Assembly (NCBI GenBank): GCA_032871835.1
Contig: CM065299.1
Location: forward strand, 83,209,652-83,273,651
Length of the DNA: 64,000 nt
Reading direction: 5' to 3'
Source of the DNA: Dipteronia dyeriana
Lineage: Eukaryota; Streptophyta; Magnoliopsida; Sapindales; Sapindaceae
Shown here piece by piece: positions 1 through 10,932 of the stretch. Under the pieces are notes generated by a model. It was not told the DNA's origin and made no database searches. It worked only from the letters and a program-made list of their open reading frames with translations. A program made the position numbers and the translations under genes. The first letter of the stretch is position 1. Every line of letters starts with the position of its first letter.

Positions 1-527
1 GGATCCAAGTAGCGAATAAGGAGGTATGATTGGTGCTCATTGATGATGTAGATGTGTTCGCGAAGGAGTGGACCACCCATTAGCAATTCTTCACCTCCAG
101 GGGATTTCGGTCAGGGTAGGAACCCATCCTGGTACCCAGAGCTCGGTCCTGGACTTTGATTTTTTTCCTGTAGTTCCTTAACTTATACAGCGAGTAAGAA
201 AGGGGGCTTTTCTGGCTCCAGTGTCGGATCCTTGTCTACTACCATAAAGAGGGTGAAAGAGAGCTCATCGACTCCATTTATATGAGTCTGGATAGTTTCT
301 CCCTATCTTGATATGCGACTTTGGCAATTAGATGAGAGGATTAGAGCACTAGGTCCAGTGGGGTAGGAATCTAGCTCATACATATACATGCATAATATGG
401 GAGATAAATAAGAGAAAGACAAGTCTTAAGTAGAGGGAGGTGGATTGACCAAGAGGGAAAAAACATCACGAATGATCACTTGGTGAAAAACCCGAACGCA
501 GTATTCAGAGGAAGGAAAAAGACCCTT

Positions 528-530
<3 letters not shown>

Positions 531-573
<43 letters not shown>
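531..573. repeat. TA dinucleotide microsatellite
   Basis: An uninterrupted TA run of 43 bases inside the first G2 LTR. The second LTR copy has only about 11 bases of TA at the matching place (near 2915), so the tract expanded or shrank after the copies separated. Confidence 0.95.
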
Positions 574-575
<2 letters not shown>

Positions 576-1076
576 AGCGGTGCTCCTAGGTGCTTACAAC
601 AATAGAGAAATAATATAACCATGGTACTTCGAAGCGCTTTCAATAGTGATCAAGTGTTAACCAATACAGGTACGTTCATGGTAAAAGTACACATACAATG
701 ATGATATCGGGAGAACTTAGGCTTGCCTCAGGCCGATCGATTTTTGGATTGGAGATCATATTTCAAATATGAGATATGTAGTCGATGTTATTATAGGTGT
801 ATTTACACATAGTGTAACTACCTTGGCGTGCAAGTCTCGGATTCTTGAATTGTTCTCCTTTCGATATTGAACATGATTCTTCATTTAATGTAGTTGATCG
901 GCTTGTAACTAATATCTTAGAGAATATGTGTTTGTTTCCTCCTCGGGCTCTTCCTTGTTTCCCACTCCATTAATTTAGCTAATCAATTCGTAATCATAGG
1001 AGGTAATGATTGAGTTGACTTATTAATGGAGTTATTTGGGAGTTGACTGATTTAATGTCATTGATTATCTTCATTA

Positions 1077-1200
1077 TTAGGGTTGACTACCTCCATTAAT
1101 ATAGTTGACCTCATTAATAGGGTTGACTACCTCCATTAATACGGTTTGACCTCATTAATAGGGTTGATTACCTCTATTAATACGGTTTGACCTCATTATT
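1077..1200. repeat. About 41-bp tandem repeat in the first G2 LTR
   Basis: Three successive units contain GGGTTGACTACCTCCATTAA followed by a GGTTTGACCTCATTAAT-type half. The matching place of the second LTR (about 3560-3605) has little more than one unit, so this is a copy-specific expansion. Confidence 0.8.
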
Positions 1201-1873
1201 TGTATCGTAAATGTCATGAAACTCAACCCTCTCTTCCTACACTGTTTGGAGGTAAACTCTTATTTTGTAAGTCACTTTGGCAAGGTACTTTATGGAGGTT
1301 ACCTAAGGTGGCGCTTGACCTATCTAGTGTCGAGGTATGCTCGAGTACTGCTCTTGCTACTTGAGACTTGATTTAACCATGCTATGATCTACAATGGATC
1401 TTGCCCTAATCGTGTTGGCACTTATTGGTAATGATGGGGCTATACGGGCCTCTTCATTTTCTGCTCAGGCAGGTTTAGACTATACCTTGATAAGGCAAGA
1501 GGGCATTTGCAAGACAAGTCTGGCACCCTGAAGGTCATTTGATGATAGTAGAGATGGTAGTATGATCCATTAAAGTATTGTGAGATACCCCGGCCTCAGA
1601 GAACCCAGATCCTTCTACATTGAACTAGATTCGGGCTTTTATCCTGCCATATGAAGCTTGACGTTGTCACGTTGGGCTTTATTTGGTGAACTTGGATGCG
1701 TACAAGATGCTTAGTTTGTATGTGTGGCCTTTCCTTACTCCTGTAGGATTGCGTGGATGCTCGACCTTGGGGACCTTAATTTAAGCCCAAACTTGGCTCT
1801 TGCATGAAGGTTGGGAAGTGGAAAATTATCCTGTGGTCCCTAGCCATAGTTTCCTATTAACATTATTAAATAT

Positions 1874-4363
1874 TGTTAACCGAAAATTCCTACTGGGTGA
1901 AAAATCTTGATTAACACCCTTAATCTGCTACCCGGTAAGTGGCAAGGGGTCGGTACCTCGTACCTTGGTGATCTTGTATGAATATGAAGGATGGTGCGAT
2001 AGGTAGGAGACAAGTCATCCTGTTCATTGGGCTTTATGGAGGAGATATGAGGAGGGGGGTTGTGGTTCCTCTACTGGTGTAAAATAGCTGATCCTAGTGA
2101 TCTTATATGAATATGAAGGATGGTGCGGTAGGTAGGAGACACGTCATCCCGCTCGTCTGGGTTCTTGGAGGAGATATGGGGGGCTTGTGGTTCCCATGCT
2201 GGTGTAGAAGAGCTGATCCTGGTCCCCGATTCTGGTCCTGGTTCTGGTCCTGGTTCTGGTCCTGGTCCTGGTCTTGGTCCTGGTTCTAGTCCTGGTCCTG
2301 GTCTTGGTCTTGGTCTTGGTCTTTGTCCTGGTCGTGGTCTTAGTCCTGGTATTTGGTACTGGTATCTAGTCTCCTCTTTAGGTGTTCTCAGTCAAAATAG
2401 CAAGCAAGAAGGTAAGATCGATGCTCCAAGATAATATGGATGTGTTTGGGAAAGATTGGACTACCCGGTAGTGATTCTTCACCTCTAGGTACTTTCGGTA
2501 GGGGTCAGAACCCGTCTTGCTACCTAGAGCTTGGTTATGGACCCCAGTTTTTTCCTGTAGTTCTCCGATCTAAATAGCGAGTAATGTAAGGGGGGGAGGG
2601 TACATTTAGCTCCGATATCGGATCCTTGTCCGCTCCGATAAAAAGGTTGCACGAGAGCTCATTGACTCCCTTCAAACGGGTATGGGTGGTTTCTCTCTAT
2701 CTTGACATGCGACTTGGTAAACAGATAGATGGATAAAAGTGCTAGGTCTAGTAGGGTAGGAATCTAGCTCGCACATATACATACATGTATAAATAAGAAA
2801 AATACAAGTCTTATGTAGAGGTGGACTGAACAAGAAGGAAAATGCATCACGGATGATCATATGCTGAAAATCCCCAAGGCAATATCTAGAGTAAGGAGAA
2901 AGACCATTCTTTGTATATATATATCAAGCGGTGCTCCTAGGAGCTTACAAAAATGGTGAAGTGGTACAGTGGAGATGCTCCAGAGAGCTTACAATAGTAA
3001 TCGAGTTTTAACTGATACCGGTACATTCTTGGTAAAGGAACACATATAATTATCATGTATGGAGAATTTGGATGAAGTATGTAGGCTTCTCTCGAGTTGG
3101 TTGATTTTTAGATCTAAGATGAGATGTGAGATGGGGATAAAGCCTCGAATCAAACGTGTATTGGATCATGTATTTTGGTGTCTCTCAATAGGTGATTTCT
3201 GGGACAGATATGCGATGTTATTTGGCCTCTTCTGGGATTGATTAGAGCCTCTCCTTCTTAGAGAAAGCTCTATCACATTTATAGGTTCCAATTACTTGCT
3301 GCCCACTCCGAAGATTATTGGATTGATTTTCTTTCCTTTTTTGGCGGGATTTTTTGTTTTAGTGTAGTTGACCAAATAATCGATTGTGGAAGATATCTTG
3401 GAGGCAAAAAGTGTTTGTTTCCTTTTTGTTTCCCAATCCATTAATTTGGCAAATCAATTCGTAATCATAGGAACACTGATTTGGTATTGATTGAGTTGAC
3501 TCATTAATGGTGTTATGAATGGCCATTAATGATTTGATTGATCTTCCATTAATGGCATTGATTATCTCCACTAACAGGGTTGACTACCTCGACTAATGGC
3601 ATTGTAAATGGTCGGAGAAGTCAACTTTCTCTTCTTCGTTGCTGGAGGAAAACGATGGTTTTGGCTATGTATTCAGATGGCGAGGTACCTTACTATACCG
3701 ATCCACTTTTGTTAGCCTTGTTCTAGTAGGCTGGTCCCTTCCTGATACCCTTCTTTTTACTGGGCAGGTAGGTTAAGTACCCTGGATGGGTCCAAAATGA
3801 TATCGCGGTACTCAGATACTGGGCTAGTGTCATGGAACCTTGGTTCCAGGCAGGAGGTACCATGGTACTTGGGTACCATGTAAGAGGTATTGTGGTATCG
3901 ATTCTGCTTAATAACTAGTGGTATGTAGAAATTTGATACGTCTCAGATACTAACTCTGCTTCTGCTTGTCATTTGGCGAGATACCTTATGGAGGTTACCT
4001 TAAGGTATAAGTCTGGTTGTATGGAGCTTGATTTGACCGTGCCAGAGCTTCACAAACACATAAAAGCTTTACGAGCTTCTTCCTTCTTACTAGAAAAGGT
4101 CAGAAATGTACCTTGACGAGATAGTGTGGCAATGTCGATGAGTTTGGGAATTAGTATGACATTTTGTGGTAGTGGATACCCTCTGCCTACTTCCAAGATG
4201 GTTATATGGTACCTTGGTCATGCGAATCCCGGTACCTCGAGGTAGATGGTGGCTCGTCACGTTGACTTGTTGCTAGGTAGTGTTTTCTAACCGGTAGGCT
4301 CTACCAGGTACTAGGTAGATGAAAAATTCTTCTTTAGACCCCTGCCAGAAAAGGGTGTTAACA
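1874..4363 (-). repeat. G2 3' LTR, about 2.49 kb
   Basis: It begins TGTTAACCGAAAATTCC and ends GGGTGTTAACA. Its left part is repeated at 8145-8740 and its right part at 1-1862, which together fix the boundaries. The sequence after 4363 (GAAGTCC then ACTTGAACACCGG) is the same PPT-side flank found beside the G1 LTR at 45454, showing that this is the 3' LTR of a minus-strand element. At twice the G1 LTR length, most of its interior is not shared with G1. Confidence 0.75.
2231..2352. repeat. TGGTCC/TGGTTC hexanucleotide-like repeat
   Basis: A purine/pyrimidine-biased tract built from CTGGTC, CTGGTT and CTTGGT units. Two overlapping short frames across it give Trp/Ser- or Gly/Pro-rich low-complexity peptides, which are not credible genes. 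A shorter, less regular version lies in the other LTR copy at about 8352-8400. Confidence 0.88.
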
Positions 4364-4530
4364 GAAGTCCCTTATGACTTGAACACCGGTACATAATTGA
4401 GGTTAGAGTCAAGATTTGTAATGCTTGAAGAATTTTCCTATCTCTTCTTACATGTAAGCCATTACTTAAAATAATAACCATTCCTAGAGTACATGGCTTA
4501 AGTGGATCTGGGTACTTGGTGTTCTTGCAA
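4364..4530. other. PPT-side flank and remnant of the G1-type antisense-ORF leader
   Basis: Directly after the 3' LTR, GAAGTCC, GACTTGAACACCGG and GGTTAGAGTCAAGATTT line up with 45455-45530, which is the leader of the antisense ORF in copy Y. This ties G2 to the same lineage as G1. No ORF survives here. The reverse complement ending GGACTTC next to the LTR would be the polypurine tract. Confidence 0.6.
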
Positions 4531-4869
4531 AACAAATGAGAGGTGGCGAACCACTAAAGAGGATATTCCCTTGGGTGGAATTTGCAATGCTCTAGTCAGT
4601 ATAAAACCTGATAAGTAAGAGAGGTAAGATATGACAAACCATACTCCTTGGTCTTTTGGAATGAGGCTCTTGTGGCCAATCTGGGTATCTACCGTTCCCT
4701 TTCCAGGAATCACGATGCTTAGGTGAAAGCATGTGGGCGAATCTGGGTACCTGACATTCATATTCCTTGTACTTAGGCAAACTGGTAAAATCAGGTACCT
4801 GGCATTCCTGTCGTAGGAATCCTAGTACTTAGGTGAATCAGTAAAATGATCTTGGTAGGTAACTATGCC
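4531..4869. repeat. Short imperfect repeats of about 55-60 bp
   Basis: Three imperfect units each carry GGTA(C/T)CT.GCATTC, AGGAAT and TA(C)TTAGG(T/C)(G/A)AA between about 4680 and 4850. No coding sequence was recognised. Confidence 0.5.
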
Positions 4870-5175
4870 ATCCAGCTCTTTCTTGGTGAGAGGTGGTTCG
4901 GCCAAGGCATCAAAATGGCCATTTGGCTATCCTAGTTTTATGGTCTGGCTAGCAACTATGCACTTACGCTCAGACCCTTCTTGTGTGTGGTATCCCGACC
5001 AAGGCATCAGGGTGGTGAGGCAGCTTCCTCGACTAGTCTCTAGTCTTGAGATCTAACTGACAACTATACCTAATGAAATAGGCCTTTCTTATTGAGAGAT
5101 GGTGCCTAACCAAGGCATCAGGGGTAATGAGGGGGCTTTCCCAACCAATCCCTGGTCTCGAAGCGATCATTGTCG
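4870..5175. repeat. About 105-bp post-pol tandem repeat, 2-3 units
   Basis: Units contain CCAAGGCATCA, a GGTCTCGAGATC-like box and AACTATGC.CTTACACTCAGACCCTTCTT. The same unit occurs in the post-pol region of all four G1 copies (near 12720-13190, 30770-31160, 35510-36020 and 53200-53540). Here it sits between the antisense-ORF remnant and the rest of the G2 interior, the expected position for a minus-strand element. Confidence 0.72.
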
Positions 5176-5574
5176 AAACACCATGGTGATCCTTCAGGAT
5201 GGATTAATCCGATCCAGGGCATTAGAAACGTGGTGTAGCTCTTCTACTCAAGGCGATCCTCCTAGAGGAATTTGATCCAGTCTAGGGCATTAGGAGTGCT
5301 TGTAGATCTCCTAGTCTTGATCATTAACGAATGGTGATCATTAGAAAACTTTCTACCGCGAACTTCAAGGGGTAAAACCTTTTGAGTTGATCCGCGTTTC
5401 AGGTAGCATAGTGAATTTTCGTTAAGGCTCTTGTTATTGTGGACTAGTCACTTGGAGAAATCCTCTCATGTTTGGTCTCATAGGGGTACTAGAGAGAATA
5501 ATGAGCTTTTAGGGCTTGAGTGACGTAACTGGTTCAGAAGTTTGCTCGGGGTAGATGAGAGTCTTCAACATTCA
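5176..5574. other. G2 interior, unassigned
   Basis: Contains a twofold imperfect repeat around GATCCAG..AGGGCATTAG (5207-5320). No coding motif or element boundary was recognised. Confidence 0.4.
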
Positions 5575-5995
5575 TAACGGAGCTCGGGACCTCGTTATGA
5601 ACAAATTGGGACTGGGGCGTTGAGTGGCCTGGTATAAGGAGTCAGAGACCGTTAGTCCTTCTCCGGTGGTACTGGTCCAAAGACATGTCTGGGCTTCAAA
5701 GAGACCTTGACAATTGAGAAAGGGCTCTGAATTTTTCTCAAACGAAATGGGACATAGGTAGCTCATATGGGCACTGTATGCGGCCCAATATAGTAAGTGA
5801 GGAAACCACAAGTCTTGTAGCTGTGTTGCTACTCTAGAGGCTTGCTTAGGCACCTAGGAGACCTTAGCAAAGGTAGGAACACTCTGAGGTTTCCCTAAAT
5901 CATTCGGGTCATCGGTAACTCTTTAGGGCTTTAGATGGCCCGGTACAAATGACGATGAGTCACCTGTCTGATACTCTTCGGAAGCATGTTGATAC
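5575..5995. repeat. About 145-bp repeat family, first block
   Basis: Roughly three degenerate units marked by GAGGCTTGC or GGCATG, TGGGC.TTGAATGG-like boxes, GGCCTGGTA or GGCCCGGTACAAAT, and GAGCCACCTGTCT-type ends. They are more diverged than the second block at 6750-7610 but of the same family. Confidence 0.6.
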
Positions 5996-6749
5996 TGCTA
6001 TGTCTAGCTCGGGTAGACCAATGAGGAGATGATTAGGGCAGTAAGAATTGCGATCAACTTTGCAAGGATGGCTCTAAAAAAGGAGAAAAAGTCTAGAGGA
6101 AGTGGTTCAAACTTTGTGAAGCAGTGTGGCTTCCTTGGAAGCCAAAGTGGACACTTCATTTACTGAAGGATGCTACTGACCAAGTGGCTTAAACTCTTCC
6201 TTCCCCGTATGACCTGAGCATCATTGAAGGAAGGAATCAGAAGGTGATCATAGAGAAAGCTGCATAGTTAGCTCAGTCCACCCCTACTGAAACCAGTCCT
6301 TCTTGAGCTGTTGGGTTCGCAGATGATGAGGAGGACTTGGTGCCTTATCTCTGCTAGTCATACTAGTGAGGAACTACCTCGATATCCCTAGTTAATGAAG
6401 AAGTTTAGGATGTATGATGAGCTTCAAAACCGCTTAACTTCCCACATGAATCTGTCAATGAGGTAGAGATCCAGACCGATCTTACTAAAAAAGGGGAGGT
6501 CTAGACTAAACCAGTTGAGGAAAAGATAGCCCGGGCTGATTCAGGCTGATTCGATAATGGTGGTGGAAGCTAGCTTCGAAGTAGCAACGCTAGGGTAAGG
6601 TGACCCTTTCTTAAACCAAGCAGCGAGACAAGAGATGAAGGAACTGATATTGTTGAGGAGACTAAATAGAAAGGTGAATCAGAACAACGGGGTTCGCTAG
6701 TGCAACGAATTTCCCGATACAAGTGGAGAGGGGACACCGACCTGGTATT
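5996..6749. other. G2 interior, possible decayed coding sequence
   Basis: This stretch between the repeat blocks reads on the plus strand as short open segments such as CVASLEAKVDTSF-like peptide interrupted by stops. It has less repeat character than its surroundings and could be a remnant of an accessory ORF. I recognise no domain and assign no function. Confidence 0.25.
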
Positions 6750-7610
6750 GGTTCAGAGGTACGCTAGAAGTTTCCTACAACTGAGAGAAGGCTTTGGACC
6801 CCTTCGGAATGAGCAGGAACCATAGTGACTCACTTGGGCACTGGATGGCTTGATACAAATGGAGATGAGCCATCTATCTAGTACCGGTCTAGAGGCATGC
6901 TTGGGATCCAATGAGTCCCAAGCAACAGAGAGAAGGCTCTGGACCTCACTGGAACAAGTAGAAACCAAGGTGACTCACTTGGGTGTTGGATGACGTGATA
7001 CAAATAGAGTGAAGCCACCTGTCTGATACCGGACCAGAGGCATACTTGGGATCTAGGGTGACCCCAGTACCTCCTGAATAGTAGGAACCATGGTGACTCA
7101 CTTGGGCGTTTGATGGCCTGATACAAATAGAGAGGAGCCACCTGTCTAGTACCGTCCGGAGGCATGCTTGGGATCCAAGGAGTCCCTAACAACATAGAGA
7201 AGGCAATGTACCCCTCCGAAATGAATCGGGACCACAGCGGTTCACTTGGTACCCAGTGCAAGAAGTGATGAGCCATTGGGACTTACAGCGGCCTACTACT
7301 CAAGAGGCTTGCTTAGGCATGTAGGAGACCTCTGTAATTGTGCAAAGCCTCTGGGTTCTCCTCGATCAGATATGGCTTCGGTGGCTTAGTAGGGCATTGA
7401 ATTGCCCGATACTGGTGGAGTGAAGCCACCGGTCTGGTACTAGTCCAGAGGCATTCTTGGGATGCTAGAAGTCCGTAGCAACTGAAATGAGGCTTCAGAC
7501 CCTACTAGAATGAACCGGGATCTTCAGTGGCTCTCTTGGGCATTGATCGGCCTGGTACACGAGGTGTTGAGCCACTAGTCTGTTAATGATCGTGCTACTC
7601 TAGAGGCTAC
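6750..7610. repeat. About 145-bp tandem repeat array, second block
   Basis: Six imperfect units start near 6767, 6911, 7056, 7180, 7322 and 7466. Each has CAACTGAGAGAAGGCT-like, GGAACCATGGTGACTCACTTGGGC, TGATACAAAT.GAG.GGAGCCACCTGTCT and GTCC.GAGGCATGCTTGGGAT boxes. Unit length runs from about 124 to 146 bases. Open frames on the minus strand here (6753-7276) only translate the repeat. Confidence 0.82.
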
Positions 7611-8120
7611 ACAGCTGAATTGACTTCTCAGATTCATGAGTTGACCTACTACCGCTACTTAGGAGCTTCTGAAGGGCAGATCCGGTGGCATGAGGAGATC
7701 CGTAGGGATAGGTACAAGTCCAGTGGATCTATTGGATAAAGGATACACTGATAGTGGAGCGAATTTATTATAAGGGAGCGGAAGAGGTGCAACTCTATTG
7801 TACAGGAGCTATCCACCTATCGGAGCGGTTTAGCTGTGTAGGAGTTAGGTAGGGAACTATTGTATTAGAGCTCCATGATTATATGAGCAGGTTCACATCA
7901 GAGGAGCATCATAATAAACCGGTTCCACCAGGAATCCCATGTACCATATTTGCTCCACATTAAACAAAACTTGTTAAAGCACAAAATGAGCACCCCAGCG
8001 TAGGCGATAAAGACAAATATTGAGAAAAGATATCATAAATAATGACTGATAAATCTATCACCTCAATAGTTTAAGGATGCTCATGTAGAGACATGAAAGC
8101 TTTCAAAAGGGGTGTGGAAA
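7611..8120. other. G2 interior next to the PBS, no feature recognised
   Basis: Neither strand gives a gag-like frame, although this is where gag would start in a minus-strand gypsy element. Short partial repeats of a GGAG(C/T)-containing motif occur around 7755-7890. Confidence 0.4.
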
Positions 8121-8139
8121 GTTCCCACATATGGCACTA
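8121..8139 (-). other. G2 primer-binding site
   Basis: On the minus strand this reads TAGTGCCATATGTGGGAAC, a few bases beyond the LTR end. It matches the G1 PBS (TGGCACCGTCTGTGGGAA at 42110-42128) with a few changes. The tRNA was not identified. Confidence 0.6.
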
Positions 8140-8144
8140 AAAAG

Positions 8145-8740
8145 TGTTAACTGGAAATTCACACTAGGTGAAAAATCTCGATTAACACCCTTAACCCACT
8201 ACTCGGTAGGCGGCTAGCGGTAGGTACCTCGTACCTTGGTGATCTTGTATGAATAAGAAGGATGTTATGGTAGGTAGAAGACAAGCCCATCTATCGGGCT
8301 TCATGGAGAAAATATGAGGGGCTTGAGGTTCCTCCACTAGTGCACAAGGGCTGATCCTGGTCCCCGGTCCTGGCCCTGGCCCTGGTCTTGATCCTCAGTC
8401 CTTGTACCCGATACTAGTATCTGGTCTCCTTTCTAGGTCTCCTCGATCCAAATAGTGAGCAAGAAGGTAGGATCGGTGCTTCAGGATGATATAGATGTGT
8501 TTAGGAAAGAATGGACCACCCGGTAGTGATTTTTACCTCTCGGTACTTTCTGTTGGGGTCAGAACCCATCTTGGTACCTCGAGCTTGGTCTTGGACCCTG
8601 GTTTCTTCCTGTAGTTCCCTAACCTAAATAGCGAGTACGGGGGGAGGCTCATCTAGCTCCGGTGTCGGATCCTTGTCCGCTCCCACAAAGAGGGTGCAGG
8701 AGATCTCCTCGACTCCCTTCAAACGGGGTTGGGTGGTTTC
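8145..8740 (-). repeat. G2 5' LTR, truncated
   Basis: It begins TGTTAACTGGAAATTC and follows the LTR at 1874 as far as GGGTGGTTTC, where the copia C1 LTR takes over at 8741. The large TGGTCC tract of the other copy is reduced to a short CTGGCCCTGG run near 8360. Confidence 0.75.
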
Positions 8741-9920
8741 TATAGGGAAAATCGATTCAAAACTCAATGGAATCGTAAAATTAGGGTTTGGTATATTTTA
8801 AATGTTTCCCCTTTTATAGAAATAACCTTAACCCTATTTAATTGACATATATTAAAAGTATCGTACATTTTTTTATGACGATTGAAATAGGGTCGAATTG
8901 AATCCGCAAGATCCTCCGGTCAAATCACGAACGTGAATCACCTAGGAGTGTGGGCTCCCTTTCTTGTAATTGCATACCTAAGGATGTAAACAAACAAAAT
9001 CTTCTTCTTTGTTATTCACAATAATCCTCCAAGATAATCCCAAGAACGTCTGGTCACTTGTGAATTATCAATCTATTTAATTGAAACTCGCGTGAACCTT
9101 GATTCGTTGTTGTAAATAAAACCTTTTGATGTAAATGCTACTAGTGCACTATCGAAAATAAAACGTTCCTCTTTTCTCTTCTCCTTAGCCGAATTCAATA
9201 CACAATATCTATGAGTTGGACGAAGCTGTTTTAATATATATAACTATAAAAAAAAAAAACTACTCTCACAAGAAATTAGGTCTTGGTCGAAATTCTATAT
9301 AGGAGTATATATAGATGGCCGAAAATCCTCCTTTAAAGAGGATTTCTACTTCACCAAGACTCCTATCAAAATTTGGATTCAATCCTTTTAAAAATAGGAT
9401 TTATTTTACACACCAAGACTCCTAGTTCAACTCAAATAGTGTATTTATTCAATAACCAATTATTGAAAATAAACTAAATATGATTAAATCAAAAACTTCC
9501 TAATTTGACCAATTGTTAATTAGAGTCCTAATTGAAATCAAATACTTCCTAATTTGACTAGATAAATAAATTCTTGTCATTTATCTACTTATCAAATATA
9601 GTATTTGATACTTATCATATTACTAATAATAATATGACTCTAGGAGACATTCTCATACTAGGAAATAGATTTTGACTTTTAATTAAATAATTAATTAATT
9701 AACAAATTACTTAATTTCCATTTAATTAAATAAATAAAAAATATAATAGGCTATTATATATAGCCTTAGCCACCCAAGCCATTATATGTGGGCCAAATAT
9801 TGTTTTTCCTATTTTATTAAATCTATTAGACTTAAATAAAAAGTCTACTTGTGAACTAGACCCATTCTTACTAAAAGAAACAAGTCCACATGTCTTACTA
9901 TTATTCTTGATGGACCCATA
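8741..9920 (-). repeat. C1 copia LTR, minus strand, truncated
   Basis: It starts TATAGGGAAAA (canonical TGTAGGGAAAA, the reverse complement of the TTTTCCCTACA end at 20628) and follows the reverse complement of the C1 LTR through the CACGAACGTGAATCACCTAGGAGTG block. It stops near 9920, about half-way, at a short AAATTTGG match with the start of the G1 LTR. Left flank is G2 and right flank is G1, so this is not a simple insertion with target duplication. Confidence 0.8.
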
Positions 9921-10738
9921 AATTTGGCTAGGGACCAAAGATAAATTTTCCACTCTCCTAGCCTGGATCCAGGCCAGAGTTTACACATCATTGAACCCCG
10001 AGCCCTAGGGGCGAGCCATGAAGCCACCCGACAAAAGCGAGGAAAGGTCATCGAGCTTCAGAACCATCAAGGGTGGAGCCCAACACGATCAAATCGAGCT
10101 TCAAAACCAACAGAGGTGGAGCCCAACACGATCAGATCGAGCTCCTTACACCATAGGCAAAATTTAGGGAAAACCCGATGCATGGCTATCCGGGCTTCCC
10201 GAGATCGAAACTACCTTGCAACCTTCTCGAAAGCCCGCCATCCTCTTCAGATAAAAAAAGACATCAGGTTTAGGCTGTGGTGTTACTCCACTTCGCTAAA
10301 GGAAGTTTTGAACCTATATAGAAAAGAAGGAGGGAGCCTGTCTAAGCCCCGTTACCACGAAAGGGTGCCCACGAAGCTATCCTCAGCTTCTAGAGACCTG
10401 GAAAGGTTCGACTAAGCTTCTAGTTCCAAGACCGGGGCATGGATCTACCACACCATATGAAACAACAAACACCGTACTCGACGACCTCTATGAAGAATCA
10501 CGCCCTGAATACACACGAGATCATATATACATTCTAACGAACAGTAAAACACTGTGTACGTGTAAGGCAAGAGATTGAGTCCAAAGAGGAAACAAACTTA
10601 TCTCCACAAAAGATACTCTCGAATACGTTATTTATTCGAAGTCAATGACTTTTAAATAAAATATCTTGCCTGATAAGGAGGGAACGGATTCAGAGAATCA
10701 TGGCATGAGATTCGTAAACATAACTTGTTTGCACTGTG

Positions 10739-10746
10739 TATAAATA
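10739..10746 (+). promoter_or_regulatory. LTR TATA box
   Basis: TATAAATA in the context CTGTGTATAAATA. The same context recurs at 43339-43346 and, on the minus strand, at 28931-28938 and about 44673-44679, so it is the likely core promoter of G1 LTRs. Confidence 0.65.
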
Positions 10747-10926
10747 CGCCCAAGTATGTTCTAACAGAAGGAGAAGAGAGAGAGAGAGGAGACTCCGACC
10801 TAAATTCTATAATCAGAACATGACCATCGTTATTTGCTACTTGTTGACACGAACGAAATCGCCATCTCCATTAGTTTGCTAGGGATTTAGTGTTACCTAT
10901 TAAAGTGTTGTAATCCTAATCTCAAT

Positions 10927-10932
10927 AATAAA
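10927..10932 (+). terminator. LTR polyadenylation signal candidate
   Basis: AATAAA in CTCAATAATAAAACAGGG, about 185 bases after the TATA box and also present at 43525-43530 and on the minus strand at 28707-28712. This is inferred from position and conservation. Confidence 0.5.

Larger units (their letters stand above)
1..1862 (-). repeat. G2 LTR, first copy, cut by the window start
   Basis: This stretch repeats, in order, the right-hand three quarters of the LTR at 1874-4363 (shared blocks include the segment around TCTTCACCTC, the GGATCCTTGTC block and the TA tract followed by TCAAGCGGTGCTCC). It ends in TATTAACA, the terminus seen at the other G2 and G1 LTRs, so it is read as a minus-strand LTR whose 5' terminus lies at 1862. 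The beginning of the window (a BamHI site) removes the rest. Eleven bases separate it from the next G2 LTR. No credible coding sequence is present. Confidence 0.72.
1874..8740 (-). mobile_element. G2: pol-less, gypsy-like LTR element with tandem-repeat interior
   Basis: Read on the minus strand the order is 5' LTR (8145-8740, truncated by the copia LTR that starts at 8741), primer-binding site (8121-8139), about 3.8 kb interior, then 3' LTR (1874-4363). The LTR ends are TGTTAAC and GTTAACA. The first about 90 bases of the LTR terminus, the PBS and the sequence next to the 3' LTR resemble family G1. The interior shows no RT, integrase or protease motif in any frame; it consists largely of several tandem-repeat families and unrecognised degenerate sequence. 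It resembles a large non-autonomous LTR derivative. Loss of a former pol by deletion is the alternative. Confidence 0.68.

Noticed and set aside
2107..2434. Two overlapping small frames giving Trp/Ser-rich and Gly/Pro-rich peptides
   Set aside because: They only translate the CTGGTC tandem repeat in two frames; no homologous frame is kept in the other LTR copy.
6753..7276. Minus-strand frames of 71 and 132 codons with repeated motifs
   Set aside because: The repeats in the peptides follow the 145-bp DNA units, frames shift between units, and there is no domain.
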